Assembly (NCBI RefSeq): GCF_002205895.1
Contig: NZ_NJDE01000009.1
Span: forward strand, 186,001-250,000
From: Saccharibacillus sp. O23
Lineage (GTDB): Bacteria > Bacillota > Bacilli > Paenibacillales > Paenibacillaceae
Length of the DNA: 64,000 bases
Direction: 5' to 3'
The stretch's first letter is position 1. Each line of letters starts with the position of its first letter. This document shows, piece after piece, positions 40,856 to 49,601 of the stretch. Made by a program: the position numbers and the translations under genes. A model generated the notes under the pieces. It saw nothing but the letters and a program-made list of their open reading frames with translations. It was not told the origin of the DNA and searched no databases.

Positions 40856-42343
40856 TTGAGAAATACGGAAATCTGGCTGGCTGTAGCGAATCTTGCGATT
40901 CTGATCTTTGCCTGTCGAGGCGCGTTGAAGCGTAGAAGAAGATCGGCTGCCGCTTTTGCGGTGTCGGCGGGGCTGCTGATCGTGCATCTGGTCGTCGAAG
41001 GCGCAAGATGGGAGATGATTCCGTTGTACGCGCTGACGCTGCTGCCTGCCGTTCTGCTGCTGCGCAGCAGGCGAACAGAAAGGCAGGAAAAGGCAGGTAG
41101 GCATCGCCCGGGCATCCGAATCGCGGCCGGAGCGGCAGCGCTGTTGTACGGATCGGCGGCGGTCATGCTGCCGATCGCGCTGCCGGTATTCAAGTTCGAG
41201 CCGCTCGAAGGGCCTTACCGAGTCGGAACGGTCACCTACGCTTGGACGGACGAGTCGCGACCGCAGGTGCATGCGCAGTCTTCCGGGAAGCGAAGAGAAC
41301 TGCTCGTACAGTTCTGGTATCCGGCGGACGCGAAGGCTTCGGACAAGCCCGCGCCTTATCTGGAGCATCCGCGAGCATTCGCGGAAGCGTTGGGACGCAG
41401 CGAAAACATTCCGGCGCTGCTGTTCGACAGCATGCGGCTGGTACGAAGCCGTTCGATTCCGGACGCTCCGCTGTCGGCGGAGAAACCGAAGTATCCGGTC
41501 GTGATCTATTCGCACGGCAACCGCGGCTGGAGCGGGCAAAGTACGTTTCTGACCGAACAGCTGGCTTCGCGCGGGTATATCGTGGTCGGCATCGAACATG
41601 CCGGAGGAACGAATACGACCGTTTTTCCGGACGGGACGATCATGCCGTTTTATGCGGATGCCGGACAGACGCTGGATAACGGCGCATTCGACCGGTTGGC
41701 CGACGAAGTCTGGGTACCGGACGTCAAGTTCGTTCTGGATAAGCTGGAAGAAGTCGCGGATTCGGGGGGAACGTCTACGAAAGCAAATACCGGCGAAGCG
41801 GCCGGCATGTTCGCGGGGAGTCTGGATCTTGAACGCGCCGGCATCGTCGGTTATTCTCTGGGCGGAGCGGCCGCGGTACAGATGCTTTTGGGCGACGAAC
41901 GGCTTCGGGCGGGTATCGATATGGACGGTGGGTTCTACGGATCGCTGCGCGCGCCGGAAGGCATCGGCCGACCGTTCATGCTGATCCGCGCGGACGGCAC
42001 GTTCGCTCCGGACGCCATGAGCGAGGAGCAGTTGGCCGCGATCGGCGCTTCCCGGGAGCAGTACGAAGCGACCGTGGGCGAACTGTTGAAGCGGCAGGCC
42101 CGGGCGGCGGAAGGCGGCAATTACGTGCTGACGCTGCGCCATGCCGACCATACGAGCTTTTCCGACGCTCCGCTGTATTCGCCGCTGCTGTCCGCGGCGT
42201 CCGGTCTGGACGCGCTCGGCGCTCACCGGGTCATCGAATCTTATGCGGCCGCCTTTTTCGACAAGTATTTGAAAGGGGAACCTTCGGAGCTGCCCGCTCT
42301 CGAAGCGAACGAAGGAACGGAGCATACGCTGATCAAAGGATAA
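40856..42343 (+). CDS. Membrane-anchored PAF-acetylhydrolase-like alpha/beta hydrolase
   Basis: From TTG 40856, with AGAGG 7 bases upstream, the product has 495 residues. The long open frame before it is non-coding. The N-terminus has about four membrane helices (EIWLAVANLAILIFACRGAL and onward, to residue 120). The catalytic part resembles platelet-activating-factor acetylhydrolase (PF03403): ELLVQFWYPADAK, YPVVIYSHGNRGWSGQS, nucleophile GIVGYSLGGAAAV, IDMDGGFYG and the His in TLRHADHTSFSD. Such enzymes cleave short acyl chains from lipids or other esters. The catalytic part probably faces outward. Confidence 0.85.
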   Translation: MRNTEIWLAVANLAILIFACRGALKRRRRSAAAFAVSAGLLIVHLVVEGARWEMIPLYALTLLPAVLLLRSRRTERQEKAGRHRPGIRIAAGAAALLYGSAAVMLPIALPVFKFEPLEGPYRVGTVTYAWTDESRPQVHAQSSGKRRELLVQFWYPADAKASDKPAPYLEHPRAFAEALGRSENIPALLFDSMRLVRSRSIPDAPLSAEKPKYPVVIYSHGNRGWSGQSTFLTEQLASRGYIVVGIEHAGGTNTTVFPDGTIMPFYADAGQTLDNGAFDRLADEVWVPDVKFVLDKLEEVADSGGTSTKANTGEAAGMFAGSLDLERAGIVGYSLGGAAAVQMLLGDERLRAGIDMDGGFYGSLRAPEGIGRPFMLIRADGTFAPDAMSEEQLAAIGASREQYEATVGELLKRQARAAEGGNYVLTLRHADHTSFSDAPLYSPLLSAASGLDALGAHRVIESYAAAFFDKYLKGEPSELPALEANEGTEHTLIKG

Positions 42344-42445
42344 GAGGTCGCATGCGAAAGAATAAAACAAGCATAGCATAAAACAGACCGGAGCCTGTCC
42401 GGACCGACATCGCGCGCGGCGCGGAATCGGCCGGCCGCTCCGGTC

Positions 42446-43351
42446 TTATTCGGCTGCGCCGCTCTTGAAGCTGCGGATCAGCTCCAGCAGATTCGCGGCC
42501 GCCGGGGACAGCGCTTCGCCGCGCCGGGTGCAGACGGCGATCACGTTCTGCAAAGCGGCGTCTTCGACGAAGACGCGGCAGAGCTCCCCCCGCGCGACCT
42601 GATCGCGGACCACGAGCGACGAGACGAAGTTCGCGCCGTAGCCCGCGACCACCGCGCGGATCGCTTCGGGCAGGCCGCTGAACGCCAGCGCCACGCGGGG
42701 CGTGGGCAGCCCGTGCGTGCGGCACAGCGCGAACAGCCGCTCGCGGGTCGAGCTGCCTTCGCCGCGCATGACGAACGGCTCCCGCATCATCTCGGCGAGC
42801 GAGACGACGCGGTTCGCGCAGCGGTGCTCCGGCGCGACGACGAACCACAGTTCGTCGCGGAACAGCTCTTCGGCCTCGATCTCGTCCGAATGGCGTTCGG
42901 GCTGGCCGCCGTAGACGGCGAGATCCGCCTTGAGGTCGAGCAGGCGCTGCAAAGCGCCGCCCGCATGGGTCGTCGTGACCGACAGCTCGACCTGCTCGTG
43001 CCGCCGCTTAAAGGCGGCGATCCAGCCCGGCAGCAGGAAGTTCGCCGGCAGGTAGGTGGCGGCGATGTTCACGCTGCCTTCTTCGCCGCTCGCATAAGAC
43101 GCGGCGAAGTCTTCGATGCGGCGCTCGGCCGCGAACAGGCGGCCCGCCAACCGATGCATTTCGCGGCCGGCTTCGGTCAAAGCGATGCCGCGCCCTTCGC
43201 GGCGCAGCAGCGGAAGCGCCAGTTCCTGCTCGAACTTCTTGATCTGCGCCGTGATCGCGGGCTGGCTGATGTTGAGTTTCTCCGAAGCGCGCGTCACGCT
43301 GCCCAGCGAAGCCGTCTCGTAAAATAAGCGCAGCGCGTGCAAATTCATCAT
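42446..43351 (-). CDS. LysR-family transcriptional regulator
   Basis: A 301-residue LTTR from ATG 43351, which has GGAGG close upstream. The N-terminal helix-turn-helix reads LRLFYETASLGSVTRASEKL followed by NISQPAITAQIKKFEQEL. The C-terminal effector domain shows LPANFLLPGWIAAF and the TTTHAGGALQRLLDLKADLA region, with a CysB/CysL-like or YwfM-like flavour. It is divergent from an O-methyltransferase gene 166 bases away and probably controls it through the inverted repeat at 43399. Confidence 0.92.
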   Translation of the reverse strand: MMNLHALRLFYETASLGSVTRASEKLNISQPAITAQIKKFEQELALPLLRREGRGIALTEAGREMHRLAGRLFAAERRIEDFAASYASGEEGSVNIAATYLPANFLLPGWIAAFKRRHEQVELSVTTTHAGGALQRLLDLKADLAVYGGQPERHSDEIEAEELFRDELWFVVAPEHRCANRVVSLAEMMREPFVMRGEGSSTRERLFALCRTHGLPTPRVALAFSGLPEAIRAVVAGYGANFVSSLVVRDQVARGELCRVFVEDAALQNVIAVCTRRGEALSPAAANLLELIRSFKSGAAE

Positions 43352-43398
43352 GCTGTTCCTCCGATTCATTCATACTTTTTATTTATGATTATGAGATG

Positions 43399-43419
43399 AA
43401 GATATATTATATTTATCTT
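43399..43419. promoter_or_regulatory. Candidate LysR binding site
   Basis: AAGATA and TATCTT form an inverted repeat with 9 bases between (T-N11-A geometry) in the AT-rich divergent region between the LysR gene and the O-methyltransferase gene. Confidence 0.5.
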
Positions 43420-43517
43420 TGATTTTCGTCTACACTGAAGGTGCAAGGGGAACGCCGCTTCGAATTCCGGCCGCTTCCCTGATCGAAAATCTTCCCTACG
43501 AGAGGAACGTGATTCTG

Positions 43518-44210
43518 ATGACCGAAAACCTCAATCCGCAAGAACGTCCGCATACTTGGGCGAAAGTCGACCGTTATCTGGAGCAGCGGCTGATTCCGGA
43601 AGACGCTGCATTGACGCAAGCGCTCGAAACGAACGAAGCCGCCGGACTTCCCGCTTACGACGTCTCGCCGCTTCAAGGCAAGCTGCTGCAGCTGCTCGTT
43701 CGCATGAACGGAGCGCGGCGCGTGCTGGAGATCGGCACGCTCGGCGGCTACAGCACGATCTGGATGGCTCGCGCTCTGCCGGAAGGCGGCCGGTTGGTCA
43801 CGCTGGAACTGGAGCCGCTGCATGCCGAAGTCGCGCGCGGCAATCTGCGCGGCGCGGGGATCGAAGACGGGCTCGTGGAGATTCGCGTCGGCGAAGCCCG
43901 CGAGCAGTTGGAGGCGCTGATCGCGGAAAGCGCCGAGCCGTTCGATTTCATTTTTATCGATGCCGACAAACCGAACAATCCGGCGTATCTGCAAGCCGCG
44001 CTGAAACTGTCGAACCCGGGAACCGTCATCGTGGGCGACAATATCGTCCGAGGCGGAGAAGTGATCGACGAAACCAGCGAAGACGAGCGGGTACAGGGCG
44101 TACGCCGATTCTTCGATCTGCTCGAGAACGAACCGCGCATCGAAGCGACGGCGCTGCAAACGGTCGGCGGCAAAGGCTACGACGGATTCGTGATCGGCAT
44201 CGTCCGCTGA
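43518..44210 (+). CDS. SAM-dependent O-methyltransferase (caffeoyl-CoA OMT type)
   Basis: A 230-residue class I methyltransferase started at ATG 43518; in-frame sequence upstream is probably leader. The SAM motif is RVLEIGTLGGYSTIWMARAL. The metal-site strand is FDFIFIDADKPNNPAYL, and the GTVIVGDNIVRGGEV block is typical of the divalent-cation-dependent catechol or CCoA O-methyltransferases. The substrate is likely a phenolic or catechol compound. The gene faces away from the LysR regulator and is followed by a clear terminator. Confidence 0.92.
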   Translation: MTENLNPQERPHTWAKVDRYLEQRLIPEDAALTQALETNEAAGLPAYDVSPLQGKLLQLLVRMNGARRVLEIGTLGGYSTIWMARALPEGGRLVTLELEPLHAEVARGNLRGAGIEDGLVEIRVGEAREQLEALIAESAEPFDFIFIDADKPNNPAYLQAALKLSNPGTVIVGDNIVRGGEVIDETSEDERVQGVRRFFDLLENEPRIEATALQTVGGKGYDGFVIGIVR

Positions 44211-44258
44211 CGAACCGCCGGATCGAACGCAAAAGCGGCCGACCGGCCGAAAAACAGC

Positions 44259-44299
44259 AAAAAGCAGCCGCGTCCGTCGAGACGAACGGCTGCTTTTTT
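44259..44299 (+). terminator. Terminator of the O-methyltransferase gene
   Basis: AAAAAGCAGCCG pairs with CGGCTGC and TTTTTT, with a 16-base loop. Confidence 0.8.
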
Positions 44300-44384
44300 G
44301 TCGCGCGCAGTCGAAGATAGGGTTTAAATCATCGAAGTCCGGATTCGGCGCTGCTGCGGCAGAGTTCGTGTCCCGACAGCCTGC

Positions 44385-45122
44385 TCAAGGCAGAATCGCG
44401 AACGACCGGACCGGGAAGCCCGACGCTTTTTCCGCTTTGGGCACGAGGTTGAAAATCACGGCACCTTTGGGCGGTACCTGATCGAGATTCTTCAGCAGCT
44501 CTACTTGATAGGCGTCCTGCTCGAGTACGTAATATTCGCCGAGCAGCGCGCCGTTCTTCGTATAATCCGCCGCCGAATCGGTATCGAACGTCTCGTGCCC
44601 GACCGCTTGAATCCGGCGTTCGCCGAACAGAAACTTCAACGCTTCCATCGACCAACCCGGCGCATGGTTGCGGCCTTCGGCGTCTTTGTTTTCGAATTTC
44701 TCCTGACTCGGCCAACGCTTGCTCCAATCGGTGCGCAGCGCGACGAAGCAGCCGGCTTCGATCTCGCCGTGCTCGGCTTCGAAAGCTTCGATGTCGGCGA
44801 CGGACAGGGAATAATCGGGATCTGCCGCGGCTTCCCGCGATTTGTCGATCACGACGAGCGGCAGGACCAACTCTTTCAGATCCAATTCGTCGAGATAACG
44901 GGCATCCCGCACGAAATGGATCGGCGCGTCGAGATGCGTGCCGTATTGGCCGGGGAAACTGAACCGCTGAGCGAAGAAGCCGTCGTCATGCGTGAACAGC
45001 GTCTCGAATTCGGCGGCCGCGAAAGCGGCGAAATGCGGGGAATCCGGGCCGAACGCGTGGGTCAGGTCGATCCATTGTTTTTGTTTGAGCAGTTTGAGCG
45101 CGTCCAAGAGTTCGTTGGTCAT
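44385..45122 (-). CDS. Cyclase-family protein (KynB-like metal hydrolase)
   Basis: A 245-residue protein of the cyclase/arylformamidase family (PF04199). The N-terminus has WIDLTHAFGPDSPHF and the metal signature is GTHLDAPIHF at 61-70 (H63, D65, H69). HAPGWSMEALKFL and AVGHETFDTDSA complete the pattern. Known members hydrolyse N-formylkynurenine or isatin; there is no kynurenine pathway here, so the substrate is open. It is monocistronic with AAAGAGGTGG ahead of the ATG. Confidence 0.88.
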   Translation of the reverse strand: MTNELLDALKLLKQKQWIDLTHAFGPDSPHFAAFAAAEFETLFTHDDGFFAQRFSFPGQYGTHLDAPIHFVRDARYLDELDLKELVLPLVVIDKSREAAADPDYSLSVADIEAFEAEHGEIEAGCFVALRTDWSKRWPSQEKFENKDAEGRNHAPGWSMEALKFLFGERRIQAVGHETFDTDSAADYTKNGALLGEYYVLEQDAYQVELLKNLDQVPPKGAVIFNLVPKAEKASGFPVRSFAILP

Positions 45123-45298
45123 GAGTACCCACCTCTTTTTTCCTTTTTAACGTTTGATTATAAAGGCAAACGTTTCGACGAAGCAAGCGTTCGGGCGGAA
45201 TCGCGTTGGACGGTTTCCGTTCCGTTTTGGCCGGGGGTATGCTAGGGTTAGGGCATATAAGCGATTCGATCAAGAAAAGTCGGAAAGGAACGGGAATC

Positions 45299-45745
45299 AT
45301 GGAATTCGACAAAACGACGCGGATCGCGACGGCCGTAGGGCTGATCGCGGTTCTGCTGCTGCTGCCGCTCAAGATTGCGGTAGGGCATCCGGGGATCTAT
45401 TACGCGGTGGTGGCTGCGGCGGCAATCTGGGCAGGCTTTCGGCTGACAGCCGGCAAACCGAGCGACGAGCGCTTCTACCGCCGCTGGTCGCGCAAAACGC
45501 AGACGGGAAAATGGGGAACTTTGTTGGCCGAATCGGTCAAATCGCTGATTCTGCTGATCGCGATCGTCGCGTCGGGAATCATGTTGACCGGCATTTCGCC
45601 CCGGCAGATGCTGACCGAACTGACGCCGGGCCTGCGCGCCGGAACGGCGGCGCTGTTGATCATGTTCAGCGTCGTGTGGGGATTCGCCGGCGTGCAAGAA
45701 AAGAATCGCCGATTCGCCCGGCTGAAAAAGCGTTACGAAGCGTAA
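45299..45745 (+). CDS. Small integral membrane protein, unknown
   Basis: A 148-residue protein from ATG 45299 behind GGAAAGGAA. Four hydrophobic segments are visible: ATAVGLIAVLLLLPLKIAVG, IYYAVVAAAAIWAGF, SVKSLILLIAIVASGIMLTG and AGTAALLIMFSVVWGFAGV. A basic stretch (RFYRRWSRKTQTGKW) lies on the probable cytoplasmic side, as does the C-terminal KNRRFARLKKRYEA. I do not recognise the family, and no neighbour suggests a role. Confidence 0.7.
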   Translation: MEFDKTTRIATAVGLIAVLLLLPLKIAVGHPGIYYAVVAAAAIWAGFRLTAGKPSDERFYRRWSRKTQTGKWGTLLAESVKSLILLIAIVASGIMLTGISPRQMLTELTPGLRAGTAALLIMFSVVWGFAGVQEKNRRFARLKKRYEA

Positions 45746-45748
45746 GCG

Positions 45749-45783
45749 AACAGGCGAACGGAGCGAGTCCGTTCGCCTGTTTA
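45749..45783. terminator. Bidirectional terminator
   Basis: AACAGGCGAACGGA and TCCGTTCGCCTGTT form a perfect 14-bp stem with loop GCGAG directly after the membrane-protein gene; the facing oxidoreductase gene ends 90 bases away. Confidence 0.8.
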
Positions 45784-45873
45784 TCATTGCCGAATCCCGG
45801 TTCGGCGCTCAAGCTCTGCGGCGCGGCCTGAGCGACCTGCTTGCGCGGCCGGCAGAGCGGCAGCGGATCGTCA

Positions 45874-46887
45874 TCAGGCTCGCCAAGCGGTACGGTACGC
45901 GCGAGGAATCTCGAGTTCGATATTCAAGCTTCGGGCCGCTTCGACGGTCCAGAACGGATTGCGCAGCAGGCCGCGTCCGATCGCGACCAGATCCGCGCGA
46001 CCGTTGCGCAAGATCTCTTCGGCTTGTTTGCCGGTCTCGATCAAGCCGACGGCCGCGGTAGGCATCCCGGCCGCTCGGCGGATCGTTTCCGCGTAGGGCA
46101 CCTGATAGCCGGGATAGACCGGCGGGGCTTCCGGCAGCACGCCGCCGCTGCTGCAATCGATCAGATCGACGCCTTGCTGTTTCATCCAGCGCGCATAATG
46201 GACGTGGTCTTCGACATGATTGCCTTCGGGATGATATTCTTCCGCCGAGATCCGCACGAACAGCGCGCCTGTCCAGACCGCTCGGACGGCTTCGACGATC
46301 TCGCCCAGCAGCCGATAACGGCTGCGCCGGCTTCCGCCGTACCGATCGGTCCGTCGATTGGTCAGCGGCGACAGAAATTCGTTGATCAGAAATCCGTGCG
46401 CGGCGTGCAGCTCGATCGCGTCGAATCCGGCGGCTCGGGCCCGCCGGGCCGCCGCCGCGAACGAATCGACGACTTCGGCGATCTCCGTTTCGTTCATGGC
46501 TTGCCGGGGGCGGCCTTCGTAAGCGAGACCGGACGCGGACAGGGCCGGTTCTTCCGGGGAGTCGTTTTCTTTTTTGCGTCCGGCATGCCAGAGCTGGATG
46601 CCGCTTTTCGAACCCATACGATGCAGCAGGACGTTCAATTGCCGCATCGCTTCGATCTGGGCGTCGTCCCACAAGCCCAGATTGGCGGGGATGCCTCTGC
46701 CCGGCCGGGAGATCGCGGTCGATTCGAGCATGACCAGGCCGGCTTGACCGACCGCGCGGGACGCGTAATGCACGAGATGCTCGTCCCGAAGCATGCCGTC
46801 TTCGGCAGCGAACCCCGTCGCCATGGGCGCCATCATGATCCGATTTTTGAGCAGCAGATTTCCGATTTCGATCGGCGTAAACAACAT
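45874..46887 (-). CDS. NADPH dehydrogenase, Old Yellow Enzyme family (YqjM/NamA type)
   Basis: A 337-residue TIM-barrel flavoenzyme. Signatures are LLKNRIMMAPMATGFAAEDG, GIQLWHAGRK, and ELHAAHGFLINEFLSPLTNR followed by TDRYGGS, as in YqjM. Members reduce activated alkenes and quinone-like electrophiles with NADPH. The gene is divergent from an HxlR-type regulator 120 bases away, a usual arrangement for an electrophile-induced reductase. The Cys of the YqjM active site is replaced by Ala or Thr in MAPMATGF, so potential tuning may differ. Confidence 0.9.
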   Translation of the reverse strand: MLFTPIEIGNLLLKNRIMMAPMATGFAAEDGMLRDEHLVHYASRAVGQAGLVMLESTAISRPGRGIPANLGLWDDAQIEAMRQLNVLLHRMGSKSGIQLWHAGRKKENDSPEEPALSASGLAYEGRPRQAMNETEIAEVVDSFAAAARRARAAGFDAIELHAAHGFLINEFLSPLTNRRTDRYGGSRRSRYRLLGEIVEAVRAVWTGALFVRISAEEYHPEGNHVEDHVHYARWMKQQGVDLIDCSSGGVLPEAPPVYPGYQVPYAETIRRAAGMPTAAVGLIETGKQAEEILRNGRADLVAIGRGLLRNPFWTVEAARSLNIELEIPRAYRTAWRA

Positions 46888-46961
46888 ATGCAGTCCTCCT
46901 CTGGTGAGCGGCTCGCGAGTCCGTTACAATCGATTATAGAACCCGATCGGCGAAACCGGCA

Positions 46962-46984
46962 GTATGCACAATAAAGTGCGATAC
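46962..46984. promoter_or_regulatory. Candidate HxlR operator in the OYE/hxlR divergent region
   Basis: GTATGCAC and GTGCGATAC make an imperfect inverted repeat with a 6-base centre, about 25 bases before the hxlR start. A TATAAT on the minus strand near 46935-46940 may be the -10 for the oxidoreductase. Confidence 0.5.
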
Positions 46985-47007
46985 GCACCGAAAGGAGAGC
47001 GAGGACC

Positions 47008-47337
47008 ATGCAGCAGGCGGGCGAAGCGCAGGATCGGAACGACAATCCGTTCGAATATACGTTGTCGTTGATCGGCGGCAAATGGAAAATGCGAATCATT
47101 TACCGGCTGGTCTGCGAAAAATCGCAGCGTTACGGAGAACTCAAACGAAGCTTGCCGGGCATCACGCACAAGATGTTGAGCAGCCAACTCAAAGAACTCG
47201 AAGCTGCCGGAATCGTAAGCCGCGAAGCGTTCGCGGAGACCCCTCCCCGGGTCGAGTACGCTTTGACGGCCAGAGGCCGGACGTTGATGCCGATACTGGA
47301 TGCGATGTGCAATTGGGGACTGGATCATGCAACCTGA
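47008..47337 (+). CDS. HxlR-family transcriptional regulator
   Basis: A 109-residue winged-helix protein with the HxlR hallmark PFEYTLSLIGGKWKMRIIYRL at the start, then RYGELKRSLPGITHKMLSSQ and the wing EAFAETPPRVEYALT. It has a single conserved Cys near the N-terminal third (VCEKSQRYGEL), as in redox- or electrophile-sensing YodB/CatR regulators. It is divergent from the Old Yellow Enzyme gene, its likely target. Confidence 0.92.
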   Translation: MQQAGEAQDRNDNPFEYTLSLIGGKWKMRIIYRLVCEKSQRYGELKRSLPGITHKMLSSQLKELEAAGIVSREAFAETPPRVEYALTARGRTLMPILDAMCNWGLDHAT

Positions 47338-47469
47338 CGTTCGGCGTCATTTTGCGCGATCGGCGTCCCGACTGTTAGGCTAAAGAAGCAGAGCTCTGCC
47401 GGACCGTGCCGTTCTTGCGGACGATCCGGGCCGGGCCGACTTAACCCTTATTCCGAGGAGGAACCCCCT

Positions 47470-48747
47470 ATGACCGAAACCGCCGGAGCGCCCAAAGTCA
47501 GCGTATCCGAAGCCGTAACCGCGGCCGCGCATGCATTGATCGAACACGCCGCCGTTCGCCGGGCTTTCGATTTTCTCGAAGCCGACAACGATCGGACGAC
47601 CGAAGAACAAATCGAGCTGACGGAGATCGAAGCGCCGACGTTCGAAGAAGAAGAAAAAGGCAAAGCGTTTGCCCGCAAATTGTCCGGTCTGGGGGTCCGC
47701 GACATCGCGACCGACGAAGCCGGCAACGTATTCGGGATACGGCCGGGCCGGGGCGGCGGGCCGCGTCTGGTCGTCTGCGCGCATCTCGACACGGTGTTTC
47801 CGCGAGGCACGAACGTCAAAGCGCGCCGCGAAGGCAGCCGGGTGTACGCGCCGGGCATTTCCGACGATGGGCGGGGACTGGCCTCGGTGCTGACTCTTCT
47901 GCGCGCGCTGAACGAAGCGAATATTCAAACCCAAGGCGATCTGATCGTCGGCGCGACGGTAGGCGAAGAAGGACTCGGCGATCTGCGCGGCGTCAAAGCG
48001 CTGTTCGCGCGGCGCGACGATATCGACGGTTTTATCTCGATCGAACCGGGGACTCCCGATCGGATCACCTATTTGGCCGCGGGCAGCAAGCGCTATAAGA
48101 TCACGTTCGAAGGTCCCGGCGGACACAGCTTCGGCAGTTTCGGAACGCCGAGTCCGATCCATGCGCTGGGACGCGCGATCGCCGAATTCGCGGATCTGGA
48201 AGTGCCCCGCGATCCGAAAACGACCTTCAACGTGGGTCTGATCGGCGGAGGAACTTCGGTGAATACGATCGCCGAGACGGCGGAAGCCGTTATCGACATG
48301 CGTTCCACTTCGCAGGCGGAATTGGAAAAGTTGGAGACCGAAGCGCTGCGTTTGTTCCGCAGGGCCGCCGAAAAAGAAAACGCTCGTTGGCGCCGCAGCG
48401 ATGCGATCAAAGTACGGATGGAACGGGTCGGCGATCGGCCGGCCGGTTCGCAGGAGCCGGGAAGCCTGATCGTGCAGGCGGCCGCCGCTTCCGGACTGGC
48501 GATGGGGTTCCGTCCGATTCTGGAAGGGGCAAGCAGCACGGACTCCAATATTCCGATTCATCTGGGCATTCCGGCCGTCACGCTCGGCGGAGGCGGCGAT
48601 TTCGGCGGAGCGCATACGCTGAACGAATATTACGATCCGACGAACGCGCATCTCGGCGTGCAGAAGATTCTGCTGACGATGCTCGCGTTGATCGGTTTGG
48701 CCGACGAGACGAAGCCGCTGCTGCCTAAGCGCGGCGCAAACGGCTGA
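47470..48747 (+). CDS. M20-family metallopeptidase
   Basis: A 425-residue zinc aminopeptidase or amidohydrolase. Metal ligands and catalytic residues appear in VVCAHLDTVF, GISDDGRGLASVL, VGATVGEEGLGDLRG and IEPGTPDRI. The dimerisation domain starts KITFEGPGGHSFGSFGTP, and a final His is in FGGAHTLNEYYDP. The overall layout is like peptidase T or M20/M25 dipeptidases. GAGGAGGAA precedes the ATG. It is monocistronic and is followed by a strong terminator. Confidence 0.9.
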   Translation: MTETAGAPKVSVSEAVTAAAHALIEHAAVRRAFDFLEADNDRTTEEQIELTEIEAPTFEEEEKGKAFARKLSGLGVRDIATDEAGNVFGIRPGRGGGPRLVVCAHLDTVFPRGTNVKARREGSRVYAPGISDDGRGLASVLTLLRALNEANIQTQGDLIVGATVGEEGLGDLRGVKALFARRDDIDGFISIEPGTPDRITYLAAGSKRYKITFEGPGGHSFGSFGTPSPIHALGRAIAEFADLEVPRDPKTTFNVGLIGGGTSVNTIAETAEAVIDMRSTSQAELEKLETEALRLFRRAAEKENARWRRSDAIKVRMERVGDRPAGSQEPGSLIVQAAAASGLAMGFRPILEGASSTDSNIPIHLGIPAVTLGGGGDFGGAHTLNEYYDPTNAHLGVQKILLTMLALIGLADETKPLLPKRGANG

Positions 48748-48793
48748 ACGAGACTTAAGCCGAACCGGCGAATCCGAGCTTGCTCCGAAAAAA

Positions 48794-48842
48794 AGACCGC
48801 GGCATAAGCGCTTGAAGCGCCTGCCGCGGTCTATATTTTTTT
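48794..48842. terminator. Bidirectional terminator between M20 peptidase and ABC permease
   Basis: AGACCGCGGC and GCCGCGGTCT form the stem with an inner AGCGC/GCGCC-type pairing, followed by ATATTTTTTT on plus and preceded by a run of A. It overlaps the last codons of the converging permease gene. Confidence 0.8.
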
Positions 48843-49601
48843 GCGGTCGAATCGAAGCGCGGCGATCCCGATATTCGCCGCGATCCAGACAGCCGCGACC
48901 GCCAGCGCCGCCGCATAATCCGAAGGAGCTCCGCTTCCGGCCGCAAGCTTCGCCGTTTCGAGCAGCCGGACGGGCGCGTAATCCTGCAGCGTCGGCAGCA
49001 GGCCCAACAGATAGACCGCGGCAAGCAGCAGGACCGTTCCCAGAATGACGCCGGATCCGGAATCGGCTAAAGTCGAGAACAGCAGAAGAAGCGAGATCAG
49101 CCAAAGGCCGAACGCGTACAAGCCGAATGCGGTAAAAGTTAAATGGGCCGCCGCTCCGTTATCCCAAAAAAACGCGTTATATCCGTACGTGATGCCGTAG
49201 CTGGTCCAAAAGCCGACCGTCCAATAAGCGGCGGTCATCAGCCCTTTCGAAGCGAGAATGTTCCGTCGGCTCATTCCCTTGGCGACGATCGGAATCAGCG
49301 TGCCTTTCGCGTATTCGCTCGTCAGAACGCCGCTGAATGCCAACGCGAAGATCAGAAGCGCCATCGGCATGTTTTTGTAGAACTGCGCCCATGAAGTCAA
49401 CGCGTCGATCCGCACTTCGGAGACGGACAATCCGGTTTCCGCCATGCCGGACGCCATCTGTTTCAGCAGCCAAGGCGTCAATTTGGCGGCTGCCGGATTC
49501 ATAATGCCGAACACGACGAACAACAGGGCAAGCAGCGTTATTTTCCCCGTGCGTACCGACTCGATCCATTCTTTGTGCATAAAAGCGGTCAATGTTCTCA
49601 T
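48831..49601 (-). CDS. ABC-2 type transporter permease
   Basis: A 256-residue membrane protein with six predicted helices. It begins MRTLTAFMHKEWIESVRTGK, the usual amphipathic start of ABC-2 permeases, then LLALLFVVFGIMNPAAAKL. It is the membrane partner of the ATPase encoded directly upstream, whose stop overlaps its ATG by 4 bases. The direction should be export. The substrate is unknown. Confidence 0.9.
   Translation of the reverse strand: MRTLTAFMHKEWIESVRTGKITLLALLFVVFGIMNPAAAKLTPWLLKQMASGMAETGLSVSEVRIDALTSWAQFYKNMPMALLIFALAFSGVLTSEYAKGTLIPIVAKGMSRRNILASKGLMTAAYWTVGFWTSYGITYGYNAFFWDNGAAAHLTFTAFGLYAFGLWLISLLLLFSTLADSGSGVILGTVLLLAAVYLLGLLPTLQDYAPVRLLETAKLAAGSGAPSDYAAALAVAAVWIAANIGIAALRFDRKKI

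Noticed and set aside
42333..42848. 171-codon frame overlapping the LysR gene
   Set aside because: Out-of-frame shadow on the same strand as a clear LysR regulator; the product is Arg/Ala-rich without motifs.
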